Positions 17,355 through 26,426 of a DNA stretch of 64,000 bases are shown here, piece after piece. The first letter of the stretch is position 1, and each line of letters starts with the position of its first letter. The notes under the pieces were generated by a model. It was not told where the DNA came from. It did no database searches and saw nothing but the letters and a program-made list of their open reading frames with translations. The stretch is taken from NCBI RefSeq assembly GCF_038967635.1, contig NZ_CP152413.1:2170001-2234000 (forward strand). The letters run 5' to 3'. Made by a program: the position numbers and the translations under genes. The DNA comes from Bradyrhizobium sp. B124 (lineage in GTDB: Bacteria > Pseudomonadota > Alphaproteobacteria > Rhizobiales > Xanthobacteraceae).

Positions 17355-17374
17355 GGGCCCGGCGTGCCGGGCCC
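17355..17374. repeat. Perfect G+C-only hairpin upstream of livK
   Basis: GGGCCCGGC, two bases, then GCCGGGCCC forms a 9-bp perfect stem 35 nt before the livK start. There is no T-run on the plus strand, so it is not a simple terminator. It could stabilise the livK 5' end or moderate read-through from livF. Confidence 0.6.
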
Positions 17375-17408
17375 TTCCGCAAGAGGCAACGACCACGAGG
17401 GACGTCTC

Positions 17409-18527
<1,119 letters not shown>

Positions 18528-18559
18528 GCCTCTCGCGTCTGATCAAGTTAGAGAGACGA

Positions 18560-18588
18560 AACGCCCCGGTCCGCCGGGGCGTTTTTTT
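18560..18588 (+). terminator. Rho-independent terminator after livK
   Basis: CGCCCCGG-TCCG-CCGGGGCG is followed directly by seven T residues. It closes the liv operon. Confidence 0.95.
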
Positions 18589-18725
18589 GACCGGATACCC
18601 GCAAGTCTTACCAACGTCCTGCCGCAGGTCCCTGCTCACGCGCGGTCAAAGGTTGCTGCATCCGCCGCGGCTGATATACCGGTTCGAGCAGCCAAAGCTC
18701 GGACAAGGCGCGGACGGACTCGATC

Positions 18726-19721
18726 GTGAAAAACCTTCTCACCGATATTGCCGGCGTCAGCGTCGGCCACGCTGACGACGCCGTGATCGCTTCGGGCGTC
18801 ACCGCGATCCTGTTCGAGCGGCCGGCGGTGGCCTCGATCGATGTCCGCGGCGGCGGTCCGGGCACCCGCGAGGACGCGCTACTGTCCCCGCACAATGTCG
18901 TCGAGGCGATCGACGCCATCACGCTGTCCGGCGGCTCCGCGCTCGGGCTTGACGCGGCCGGCGGCGTGCAGGCCTGGCTCGCCGAGCGCGGCCGCGGCTT
19001 TCGCATCCGCGATGCGGTGATCCCGATCGTGCCGGGCGCGATCTGCTTTGATCTGCTCAACGGCGGCAACAAGGCATGGGGACGCTTTCCGCCCTATCGC
19101 GATCTCGGCTATGCGGCGGCGAACGCCGCCTCCGACAATTTCGAGCTCGGCAGCGTCGGCGCCGGCATGGGCGCGACCACCGCCACCCTCAAGGGCGGCC
19201 TCGGCTCGGCGTCGGCTGTGACCGACGACGGCGTCAAGGTGGCGGCGCTTGCGGTGGTCAACGCGGTCGGCAGCGTCACGGTCGGCAGCGGCCCGTGGTT
19301 CTGGGCGGCACCGTTCGAGGTCGACGGCGAATTCGGCGGTCGCGGCCTGCCGCCCGCGTTCACGCCGGACATGCTGAAGCTGCGGCTGAAGGGCGGCGCG
19401 GACGCCACCGCCGCCGAGAACACCACGCTCGTCGTTGTCGTGACCGATGCGCAGCTGACCAAGCCGCAGGCGAAGCGCCTTGCGATGATCGCGCAGACCG
19501 GCATGGCGCGCGCGATCTACCCGGTGCACGCCCCGCTCGATGGCGACGTGGTGTTTGCCGCGGCCACCGGCGCGAAGCCGGTCGATCCGCTGTTCGGCTT
19601 GACCAAGCTCGGCGGCATCGCGGCCAACACGGTGGCGCGCGCCATCGCACGCGGCGTCCATTCAGCCACCGCCCTGCCCTTCCCCGGCGCGCTGCCGAGC
19701 TGGCAGGACAGATTCGATTAG
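18726..19721 (+). CDS. P1 family (DmpA/NylC-like) peptidase
   Basis: This 331-residue protein starts MKNLLTDIAGVSVGHADD and has the GGGPGTRE and LSGGSALGLDAAGGV blocks of the DmpA/P1 peptidase family. It also has the self-cleavage site: Asn232-Thr233 in AENTTLVVVV matches the N-terminal nucleophile Thr exposed by autoprocessing in NylC-type enzymes. It probably hydrolyses amide or N-terminal peptide bonds; the substrate is unknown. The last 4 bp overlap the convergent EF-hand gene. Confidence 0.87.
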   Translation: MKNLLTDIAGVSVGHADDAVIASGVTAILFERPAVASIDVRGGGPGTREDALLSPHNVVEAIDAITLSGGSALGLDAAGGVQAWLAERGRGFRIRDAVIPIVPGAICFDLLNGGNKAWGRFPPYRDLGYAAANAASDNFELGSVGAGMGATTATLKGGLGSASAVTDDGVKVAALAVVNAVGSVTVGSGPWFWAAPFEVDGEFGGRGLPPAFTPDMLKLRLKGGADATAAENTTLVVVVTDAQLTKPQAKRLAMIAQTGMARAIYPVHAPLDGDVVFAAATGAKPVDPLFGLTKLGGIAANTVARAIARGVHSATALPFPGALPSWQDRFD

Positions 19722-20515
19722 GCGCTGACCGAAAGCGACGACGAGGCCTGAGCCGAGATCGCCTGCGACTGGCGCTGGATCAGCTGCTCGATGAAATTGT
19801 AGGACGAGGTCGCGCTGCTGGTGGTGGAAGCCGCCGCCGACGTCATCGACACCTTGGAGCCGTCGGCATAGGTCGTCGTTGTCGTGGTCGAGCCATCGCT
19901 GTTGGTCACCGAGGTCGAGGTCGCGCCGTTCAACGCTTGCATCAACGGATCGGAGCTCGATCCGCCCGAGCCGCTGCTGGCGCCGGATCCGTCAGTCGAG
20001 CCGCCGGCCGCATGATGATGGTGATGGCCGCCGCCCTTGTGGCCCTGCAACGCCTGCGACATCTCGTCGAGGCTGACGCTGCCGTCGCCATTGGCATCGA
20101 GCTTGGAGAACACGTCGTCGGCCTGCGCGATGTTGGTGCCGCCGGCACCGAGCGCCTTCTCGAATTCCGCTTTGGTGATCTGGCCGTTGCCGTCGGCGTC
20201 GATCTGCGAGAACAGGTCCTTCAGCGCGTCCGACCGGCTGGTCGGGGTCGCACTGGTCGAGGCCGTGGTCTGCGACTGGCTCTGCGCGTCGAGCAGCGCG
20301 CTCATGGTCAGCGGCGAAATCTGCGTGGAGCTGCTGCTGCCCGAACCGGTAGCCGAGCTGCTGCTGGTCGATGTCGAGGTACCGGTCGAGGCCGAGAACA
20401 GCCCGGTCGACTGATTTCCCTGCGTGGAGCTGCCGGTCTGTGTCGTCGACTTCGACGACATCAGAGAACTCAAAAGATCGATGGCGGATGACGCAGCGCC
20501 AATGGCAAATAACAT
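19718..20515 (-). CDS. EF-hand domain protein with Ser/Thr-rich low-complexity flanks
   Basis: This 265-residue protein has a Ser/Thr-rich region (~20-95) and two canonical EF-hand loops: [12 protein letters not shown] at 106-117 and [12 protein letters not shown] at 140-151. A His run at 164-168 and a second Ser/Thr/Gly-rich tail follow. It is likely a calcium-binding protein. The N-terminus ([17 protein letters not shown]) is weakly hydrophobic, with no clear signal-peptide cleavage site. The ATG at 20515 has GGAG upstream; the longer upstream frame was rejected for lacking coding character. Confidence 0.82.
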   Translation of the reverse strand: MLFAIGAASSAIDLLSSLMSSKSTTQTGSSTQGNQSTGLFSASTGTSTSTSSSSATGSGSSSSTQISPLTMSALLDAQSQSQTTASTSATPTSRSDALKDLFSQIDADGNGQITKAEFEKALGAGGTNIAQADDVFSKLDANGDGSVSLDEMSQALQGHKGGGHHHHHAAGGSTDGSGASSGSGGSSSDPLMQALNGATSTSVTNSDGSTTTTTTYADGSKVSMTSAAASTTSSATSSYNFIEQLIQRQSQAISAQASSSLSVSA

Positions 20516-20767
20516 GGCAATACTCCAACAAGGCCGCGCGTGGCGGCTCAAACGCTTGGCAAAGGCGCAGCAAGCGGCGTGCCATGGCAAAAACCCAATA
20601 AAACCAGGCCTTGGCGCATCGATGCAGGTTCCGCGCACCCGGCAAGAGCTGCCGCCGGCGGCAGAATTTTCCGGCTCCGAGGCGTGGTCCGCTCGCATTG
20701 CCCGCCACGCGTCCGCGTGTTAGGCGGGATCACCCGTCGCCCCCTGAAGTCTTCCGGAACAGCTGAC

Positions 20768-21469
20768 ATGACTCAGTCATTCACCCCGCGTCCTCTCGTC
20801 ATCGCTCCGTCGATCCTGGCGTCGGATTTCTCAAAGCTCGGCGAGGAGGTCCGCGCCGTCGACCAGGCCGGCGCCGACTGGATCCATCTCGACGTGATGG
20901 ACGGACATTTTGTGCCGAACATCTCCTACGGCCCCGACGTCATCAAAGCGATGCGGCCGCACACGAAGAAGATCTTCGATGCCCACCTGATGATCTCGCC
21001 CTGCGACCCCTATCTCGAGGCGTTCGCCAAGGCGGGCTGCGACCACATCACGGTGCATGCCGAGGCCGGCCCGCATTTGCATCGCTCGCTGCAGGCGATC
21101 CGCGCGCTCGGCAAGAAGGCCGGCGTCTCGCTCAATCCGGCAACGCCTGTGAGCGCGATCGAATATGTGCTCGACCTGATCGACCTGGTGCTCGTGATGT
21201 CGGTCAATCCCGGCTTCGGCGGCCAGGCCTTCATCCGCTCGGCGATCGGCAAGATTTCTGACGTCAGGGCGATGACAGCGGGCCGCCCGATCGACATCGA
21301 GGTCGACGGCGGCGTGGCGCCCGATGTCGCGGGCCAGCTCGCCGCCGCCGGCGCCAATGCCTTCGTCGCGGGATCCGCCGTCTTCAAGGGCGGCACCGTC
21401 GAGGCCTACAAGACCAACATCGCCGCGATCCGCCATGCGGCCGCCGAAGCGCGCGGCGAAGCGATCTGA
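20768..21469 (+). CDS. rpe: Ribulose-phosphate 3-epimerase
   Basis: This 233-residue TIM-barrel enzyme has [39 protein letters not shown] and DGGV, all key catalytic and metal-site blocks of Rpe. It interconverts ribulose-5-phosphate and xylulose-5-phosphate in the pentose-phosphate and Calvin cycles. The ATG at 20768 gives the family-typical length. It is convergent with the kinase gene, with no gap. Confidence 0.96.
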   Translation: MTQSFTPRPLVIAPSILASDFSKLGEEVRAVDQAGADWIHLDVMDGHFVPNISYGPDVIKAMRPHTKKIFDAHLMISPCDPYLEAFAKAGCDHITVHAEAGPHLHRSLQAIRALGKKAGVSLNPATPVSAIEYVLDLIDLVLVMSVNPGFGGQAFIRSAIGKISDVRAMTAGRPIDIEVDGGVAPDVAGQLAAAGANAFVAGSAVFKGGTVEAYKTNIAAIRHAAAEARGEAI

Positions 21470-22939
21470 TCAAAACAGCGTGGGCGGCGTGACCGCGGCA
21501 TTCACCGACGGGACCGCCGCCTCATCGTCATTCGTCGCCGGCGTCAGCCGCGACGGCCGCACCACGGTCACGGTGCACGGCGCTTCCCCGGCGACCTTGG
21601 CGGAGACGCTGCCGAGCAGCGCACGCCGCACCGAGTTCTGCCGCGCGCCGATGATGATGTGATCGACCAGATTGACCGCGGCGAATTCCAGGATCGCGGC
21701 GGCGGGATCGATCGCCTCCAGCACATGCACGGTCAGCCGCCCCTCCGCGAGCCTGAACGGCCGCGCCCAATGCTGGAGCGCCACGAGGCGGTCGACATGC
21801 TTGTTCTGGCCCTGCTCGTCATGGGTGCGGTCGATCGCCAGGCGATTGAGCTTCAGCACGTTGACGCAGGCGAGCCGCGCCGATGGCGACGTCGACAGCA
21901 CCTGCTCGGCGGTGACGCGGATGGTCTCGTTCAGCGTCTCGGTCCCCTCGCCGAGATCGAGCGCAACGGCGACGATCGGGCTCGATGCGAGCTGCGCTGC
22001 GACATCGGACTTCGGCTGCGCCGCGCCGAGATTGAAGCGGCGGCGCCACACCGTGCCGAGCGGATCGCGGTTCTGCCGCTGCGCCCGCGCCGTCAGCTTG
22101 ACCTGCTCGGGATGGCCGAGATCGAACGCAAGCTGCGCCGCGGTCGGATAGCGCGCCGCCGGGTCAATCTCCAGGCAGCGCAGCACGATCTCCTGCAACC
22201 ACGGCGGATAGTCGGGCATGAGCTTGCGCGGCGGCGTGGGATCGCGCCACAGCCGCCGGCGCATGCCGCGCAGGGTCTCGGTCTCGCCGAACGGACGGAC
22301 CCCGGTGGTGAAGAAATACAGCAGCACGCCAAGCGAGAAGAGATCGCTGCGCGGATCGTCGCGCACGCCGAGCAGGCGCTCCGGCGCCATATAGGGCGCG
22401 GTGCCGTAAGGCAGCCGAAACTCCTCCTGCAACAGGTCGGGCAGATGCTGGTGATCCGAGAGACCGAAATCGATCAGCACCGCCTCGCCGCGCTCGCGGA
22501 ACATGATGCTGCTTGGCTTGATGTCGTGATGGATGACGTTCTGCCGGTGCAGGCTGGCAAGCGCGGTCGCGACCTTGCCGCCGATCACCCTTACCTCCTC
22601 ATACGGCAACGGCAGCGCGTCGAGCCGCTTGTAGAGCGTCTGGCCGGGGATGCGCTCCATCACCACATAGGCCTGGCGCTCGAAGTCGCCGGTGCCGAAA
22701 CAGGCCGGCACGTGCGGCCCCGACAGCCGCGGCAGGATCATCTGCTCCATCTCGAAGCTGACGATCGCGGCCGGATCCTCGCCCTCCGAGGTGAGCGGCA
22801 CCTTCATCAACAGCGGCACGGTGATGCCGGGATGGGTGACGCTCCACAGCGTCGCCATGCCGCCGCGATGCACGCGCTCGCCGATGGTGAAGCCATCGAT
22901 CTCGGCGCCCGGCTGCATCGTCAGCGCCGCCATCGGCAT
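21470..22939 (-). CDS. Ser/Thr protein kinase fused to a universal-stress (UspA) domain
   Basis: This 489-residue protein has an N-terminal eukaryotic-like kinase (residues ~15-275). It has a glycine loop near 20-27 (GERVHRGG), ATP-Lys46, a catalytic HHD (Asp139) in place of HRD, DFG at 157-159, and APE in YMAPERLLG. Residues ~321-462 form a Usp domain with the nucleotide-binding pattern GARQNSVRRALLGSVSAKVA. No membrane segment or PASTA domain is seen, so it is cytoplasmic. The start codon shares one base with the stop of the upstream phosphoesterase (TAATG). Confidence 0.88.
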   Translation of the reverse strand: MPMAALTMQPGAEIDGFTIGERVHRGGMATLWSVTHPGITVPLLMKVPLTSEGEDPAAIVSFEMEQMILPRLSGPHVPACFGTGDFERQAYVVMERIPGQTLYKRLDALPLPYEEVRVIGGKVATALASLHRQNVIHHDIKPSSIMFRERGEAVLIDFGLSDHQHLPDLLQEEFRLPYGTAPYMAPERLLGVRDDPRSDLFSLGVLLYFFTTGVRPFGETETLRGMRRRLWRDPTPPRKLMPDYPPWLQEIVLRCLEIDPAARYPTAAQLAFDLGHPEQVKLTARAQRQNRDPLGTVWRRRFNLGAAQPKSDVAAQLASSPIVAVALDLGEGTETLNETIRVTAEQVLSTSPSARLACVNVLKLNRLAIDRTHDEQGQNKHVDRLVALQHWARPFRLAEGRLTVHVLEAIDPAAAILEFAAVNLVDHIIIGARQNSVRRALLGSVSAKVAGEAPCTVTVVRPSRLTPATNDDEAAVPSVNAAVTPPTLF

Positions 22940-23679
22940 TACCTGCCGCTCGAAAGACGATCGGCGAGCCAGAGGGGCAGGCCATTGGCCTTGATCCGCG
23001 CGGCGGCGGTCGCGACGTCGTAGGGGACGCGGTGATAGGCGATCTCGCGGCTGATGGTGTCGAACATCGCAAAAGATGCCGCGGGATCGCCGTCGCGCGG
23101 CTGGCCGACCGAGCCGAGCACGGCGAGCCAGCGCCGCCCCGTCAGCAATTGCACCGCGACGCCCGCGGTCGGAACGAAGCTCGTCATCTTCGCAGTCGAG
23201 GACATCGAGTAGAGGCCGGGACGATGGATGTGCCCGCAGAAGGTGATCTGCAATTCGGTTGCCATCATGCTGCGCGCGGCGTCGGCGGTGTCGCGGACGT
23301 AGCGCCACTTCGCGGGGTCTGACGCCTCGGAATGCACGTAGAGCCGGTTGTCCTCCTCCCGCGACATCGGAAGCTCGGCGAGGAACTGCTTCTGCCCGGC
23401 GCTGAGCCGGCCGCGGGTCCAGTCGATGGCGGCCTGCGCGTCGGCATTCATGCTGTCGTTCGGTACGCCAATCGCATTGTCATGATTGCCGCGCACCGCG
23501 ATCGCGCCCTTCGCGACGAGGTCCATCACCGTATCGACGGCCCATTCGGGATCGGCGCCGTAACCGACGATATCACCGAGGCAGATCAGCCGCTCGGCGC
23601 CGCGCGCACGCGCAGCGTCGAGGCAGGCGGCGAAGGCCTGCCGGTTGGCATGAATATCGGCAAAGAGTGCAAGCCGCAT
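22939..23679 (-). CDS. Calcineurin-like metallophosphoesterase
   Basis: This 246-residue protein has metal-binding blocks DIHAN (Asp8, His10), GDIVGYG (Asp36), GNHDN (Asn65, His66) and GHIHRPG. This is the full set for a two-metal phosphoesterase of the YfcE/PrpA-like class. It may be a protein or nucleotide phosphatase. The coupling to a protein kinase gene suggests it reverses or modulates the kinase's phosphorylation, but that is inference. The ATG at 23679 (MRLALFADIH) is the natural family start. Confidence 0.88.
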   Translation of the reverse strand: MRLALFADIHANRQAFAACLDAARARGAERLICLGDIVGYGADPEWAVDTVMDLVAKGAIAVRGNHDNAIGVPNDSMNADAQAAIDWTRGRLSAGQKQFLAELPMSREEDNRLYVHSEASDPAKWRYVRDTADAARSMMATELQITFCGHIHRPGLYSMSSTAKMTSFVPTAGVAVQLLTGRRWLAVLGSVGQPRDGDPAASFAMFDTISREIAYHRVPYDVATAAARIKANGLPLWLADRLSSGR

Positions 23680-23786
23680 CGAGGTCCGCGCTGCTGATCC
23701 CTGCCCGATATCAAGCACAGGCGGCCCCGGGCTCGCAATCGGGCCAAAGGCATCAGGTGGTCAGAGGCTGTTGGAAGAAAGGTCGG

Positions 23787-24380
23787 CTAGGGCTTGCACG
23801 CCCGCACGCCCCGCAGCAGCAGGGCGATCAGGGCGTCGATCCGCGACGGGCATTCCGGCTTGGCCCACTCCTCGGCATGCGCCGGGTGGTGGTAGCGGAC
23901 GGTTGCGTCGAACACGGCCCGCGCGGTCGCCTTCACATTGTCGACCTCGAACACGCCCTGCGCGACACCGTCGGCCAGGATTTTCGCGATCAGATCGACC
24001 TGCTTGTCCTTGTAGGCTTCCACCACCTCACGCGCGTCTTGCGCGAGCGCGAGGTAAGTCGCGAACATCTCGGGATCGTCGCAGACCTTCTTCTGCTTGA
24101 TCGTGAAGGCGGTGCGCAGCCATTTCTCCAGCCGCTCCGGCGCAGGGCCATCGCTTGCCGCGAGCTTGCACAGCGGCTCGTTGGCGCGGTCGAGCCAGCG
24201 TTTGGCGACCGCATCGCGGAGCGAGGCTTTGCTGGGGAAATGGCGGTAGACGCTGCCGTGGCTGACATCCAGCGCACGGGCAACGTCGACAACGGTGGCC
24301 TTGGCGAGCCCGAAGCGCCTCAAAACATCCTCGGTTGCTTCGAGGATCCGCTCGGGTGTCAAAACCAACGCCTCGTTCAT
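23787..24380 (-). CDS. TetR family transcriptional regulator
   Basis: This 197-residue protein has an N-terminal HTH (about 25-50: ATVVDVARALDVSHGSVYRHF), typical of TetR regulators, and a TetR C-terminal ligand domain. The start codon overlaps the stop of a 44-codon ORF directly upstream (ATGA). A palindrome at 24622-24645 in the promoter region is a plausible operator for autoregulation. The divergent small membrane gene at 24800 is a possible target. Confidence 0.9.
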   Translation of the reverse strand: MNEALVLTPERILEATEDVLRRFGLAKATVVDVARALDVSHGSVYRHFPSKASLRDAVAKRWLDRANEPLCKLAASDGPAPERLEKWLRTAFTIKQKKVCDDPEMFATYLALAQDAREVVEAYKDKQVDLIAKILADGVAQGVFEVDNVKATARAVFDATVRYHHPAHAEEWAKPECPSRIDALIALLLRGVRACKP

Positions 24381-24511
24381 GCGTTTACCGTCTGGTTATC
24401 GCTGTCCTGCCCGCGGCTGAACTTGGCAGCCTGGGCTGCCAGATGGCGGGCGACGCGAAGATTGAGCCACTGTTGAATCTGGGCGGTCAATTGAAAGATT
24501 TCTATCGTCAT
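24377..24511 (-). CDS. Small ORF (44 aa) translationally coupled to tetR
   Basis: The ORF starts MTIEIFQLTAQIQQWLNL and ends with a stop overlapping the tetR ATG. It has AAGGA 8 nt before its ATG. The product is amphipathic and helical, with no recognised family. It may be a real small protein or a leader that couples tetR translation. Coding evidence is limited to the ribosome site, overlap and codon use. Confidence 0.5.
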   Translation of the reverse strand: MTIEIFQLTAQIQQWLNLRVARHLAAQAAKFSRGQDSDNQTVNA

Positions 24512-24605
24512 GGAGGTAGTCCTTCGAGGTAGTCAAATTAAGTACGGCTCCCCCGGCGAAACGCCGGAACAGCCACTGGGCGCCCTCCTCCCTTGGGCTG
24601 TTGAG

Positions 24606-24635
24606 TATATACACCGTCCCGCTGACAGATTTCAA
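24606..24635 (-). promoter_or_regulatory. Putative promoter of the small ORF-tetR unit
   Basis: On the minus strand TTGAAA (24630-24635) and TATATA (24606-24611) are separated by 18 bp. The -35 hexamer lies inside the operator palindrome, which would suit autorepression. Confidence 0.5.
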
Positions 24636-24645
24636 TATCTGTCAG
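24622..24645. promoter_or_regulatory. Candidate TetR operator
   Basis: CTGACAGAT-N6-ATCTGTCAG is a perfect 9-bp inverted repeat, about 110 bp upstream of the small ORF and 155 bp upstream of the divergent small gene. Length and symmetry fit a TetR dimer site. Confidence 0.65.
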
Positions 24646-24799
24646 ACAAACTTTGCGAGATGACAGCTATGCGGTCCGGACGGGCCCATCGGGGCCGCCG
24701 GCCCGGGCCCTGGATGGCGCGCAACAACGTTCCGTGAGCAGCCGGGCGATCCGACGGTCCGTGCCTATGTCTCCTACGGTTACGCTGGGAGAGGCTGCC

Positions 24800-24916
24800 A
24801 TGGACCGGCCGATGACCTTCAAGGAGATCGCCAAGATCACCGCGGGCGCGGTGGTCTCGCTCGTCATCGTCGGGTGGCTGATGGTTCTCGCGATCGCATT
24901 CCTGACGGTGCTCTGA
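24800..24916 (+). CDS. Small single-span membrane protein
   Basis: This 38-residue protein, MDRPMTFKEIAKITAG followed by a hydrophobic helix, has one transmembrane segment and no other domain. GGGAGAGG precedes the ATG by 7 nt. An earlier in-frame ATG at 24767 would add 11 residues. It is divergent from the tetR unit and followed by a G+C-rich hairpin, which supports a short separate transcript. The function is unknown. Confidence 0.55.
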   Translation: MDRPMTFKEIAKITAGAVVSLVIVGWLMVLAIAFLTVL

Positions 24917-24953
24917 GGCCGCCTCACGGCACCGGAACCGGGTGCCGGAATCG

Positions 24954-24983
24954 AAAGGGGCCGCCTCACGCAGCGGCCCCTTT
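24954..24983 (+). terminator. Hairpin after the small membrane gene
   Basis: AAAGGGGCCGC and GCGGCCCCTTT pair perfectly around 8 nt, 38 bp after the stop at 24916. Only three T residues follow, so termination would be modest. Confidence 0.6.
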
Positions 24984-25135
24984 GCCGGGAAAATGGCTTG
25001 GGGATGAAATCTAGCCCCGGTTATCCACAGACTACACGGTTCAGGGAATTGAGGAATTCCGGTTGACTACTGTCCACCCCGCTGACCGATTATTGGCGAT
25101 CCCTATTTTTATGCCATTCGCCGGGTGGGCGCCCC

Positions 25136-25744
25136 CTATCGCTGCTCGTCCTTGGGCGGCATCCGGGGCGGTGGCAGCGGCGTGAAGACCGACCCTTGCG
25201 CGCCCGCCGGCGGCGGCACGAAGGACCCGGTCGTGGAATCGCCGCCTGATGTCTCCAGGACCGTCTTCGGCGTGATGTACTCCCGGACGAAATCCATGAT
25301 GGTGCCGTCGCCGCCGCCGAAATCGGCTGCCCGTCCGCCCTGCGGATGCCCGGCCTTGATCTCGTTGTCAGCGGTGTGGGTCTGCTCGGCCAGCGCATCG
25401 CTGTAGGGAATCCGGAAGGCGCGCGGCACGGCGCTCGGCCGGTTGTCTTCATCAAGCTCCTCAACCCAGAGATAGATCGAGCCCGGATCGCCCTCCAGCG
25501 AATGCGGCTCCACGATCCGCGTCGAGAGCAGCTTGAAATTCGACGGCAGCTTCTCCGCGGAGGCCCAGCCGAGCAGGCCGCGCATCCCACCGAAGCTGAC
25601 GAAATAGAACGCGCTGGTGACGACGATGACGACAGCCTTCAGCGACCAGTGCAGCCGCGCATAGACCAGCACGATCAGCAGCAGCGCACCGACCATCGCG
25701 TAGGCCACCGCGAGCGTGAGGATCACTGACTGCAGGCTAATCAT
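25136..25744 (-). CDS. Hypothetical membrane protein, third gene of ExbB-like operon
   Basis: This 202-residue protein has two N-terminal membrane segments (about 7-28 and 37-55). A soluble domain (LPSNFKLLSTRIVEPHSLEG, IYLWVEELDEDNRP) and a Pro/Gly-rich tail follow. I do not recognise a family. Its ATG lies 8 bp inside the end of the upstream gene, so it belongs to the same operon as the ExbB-like channel. The soluble part is probably periplasmic or cytoplasmic depending on topology, which I cannot settle by eye. Confidence 0.72.
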   Translation of the reverse strand: MISLQSVILTLAVAYAMVGALLLIVLVYARLHWSLKAVVIVVTSAFYFVSFGGMRGLLGWASAEKLPSNFKLLSTRIVEPHSLEGDPGSIYLWVEELDEDNRPSAVPRAFRIPYSDALAEQTHTADNEIKAGHPQGGRAADFGGGDGTIMDFVREYITPKTVLETSGGDSTTGSFVPPPAGAQGSVFTPLPPPRMPPKDEQR

Positions 25745-26426
25745 TGCGGAGCACCCTCACGCCGGATTTCGGGACGCCGGTGTTCGGATCGAGGTCGGCG
25801 CCATTGCGCCAACTGCTGCGGAAGGTTTCCAGCAGCGATTTCGGCCGCCGGTCGACGTTGATCACCTTGCCCTCGGCATCGAGACGAAACCTGACCGCAG
25901 TCTTCTCGTCGCCGGTATGATCGACGGTCAGCTTGTCGTCGAAGATCACCTGTGCGGTTGGATTGAGCTTCTGCACCTTCACATTGGCCTGCACCGGCTC
26001 GCCGGTCGTCGCCTGGAAATGCGAGACGTTGACGGTGTATTCGCCGGCGACGACGCCGCGCAAGGTGACGATCTCCTCGCGGATCGGGGACGCGATCTTC
26101 TTGCCGTTGACCACGATGAAGTCGTTGGCGCCACCGCGATCGTCGCGATCGAGCGTCAGGAAGCCTGCCTCGCGATGGCGGTACCAGGCGATGTTGCCGG
26201 CCGGGTCCTGCACGAACAGGTCGAGATCATCAGGGTGGTTGTCCGGCCAGTCCATCGTGATGATGAACTCCGCCTTGGAGTCGATCTTGCCTTCCTTAGA
26301 GTCCGGCGACACCGAAAGCAGCGCCAGGAAAAACAGGAAAGCGATCACCTGCAGCGCCTTGAACAGCATGACACCAAGGGGATCGAATGTTTCCTCGCGC
26401 GGATAGAGCCCGAACTCGTCCATCAT
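25737..26426 (-). CDS. Membrane-anchored protein with extracytoplasmic domain, ExbD-like position
   Basis: This 229-residue protein has one membrane segment near the N-terminus (about 18-40, FDPLGVMLFKALQVIAFLFF). A domain with ITMDWPDNHPDDLDLFVQDP follows, reminiscent of beta-sandwich DxDL-x-V-x-DPxG domains (DUF2135-like). Single-span topology and its place next to an ExbB/TolQ gene match ExbD/TolR or MotB partners, although I see no clear sequence match to ExbD. It overlaps the channel gene by 4 bp (ATGA). Confidence 0.72.
   Translation of the reverse strand: MMDEFGLYPREETFDPLGVMLFKALQVIAFLFFLALLSVSPDSKEGKIDSKAEFIITMDWPDNHPDDLDLFVQDPAGNIAWYRHREAGFLTLDRDDRGGANDFIVVNGKKIASPIREEIVTLRGVVAGEYTVNVSHFQATTGEPVQANVKVQKLNPTAQVIFDDKLTVDHTGDEKTAVRFRLDAEGKVINVDRRPKSLLETFRSSWRNGADLDPNTGVPKSGVRVLRND

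Noticed and set aside
17355..17374. Terminator between livF and livK
   Set aside because: Perfect stem but no U-run on the coding strand, so it is not a classical rho-independent terminator.
20022..20036. His-run in the EF-hand protein as an engineered tag
   Set aside because: It lies inside a natural low-complexity region with normal codon use, so it is not evidence of engineering.
19076..20491. A 471-codon plus-strand frame across the peptidase and EF-hand genes
   Set aside because: Arg-rich frame-shifted translation of the peptidase, then antisense to the EF-hand gene; no start or motif support.
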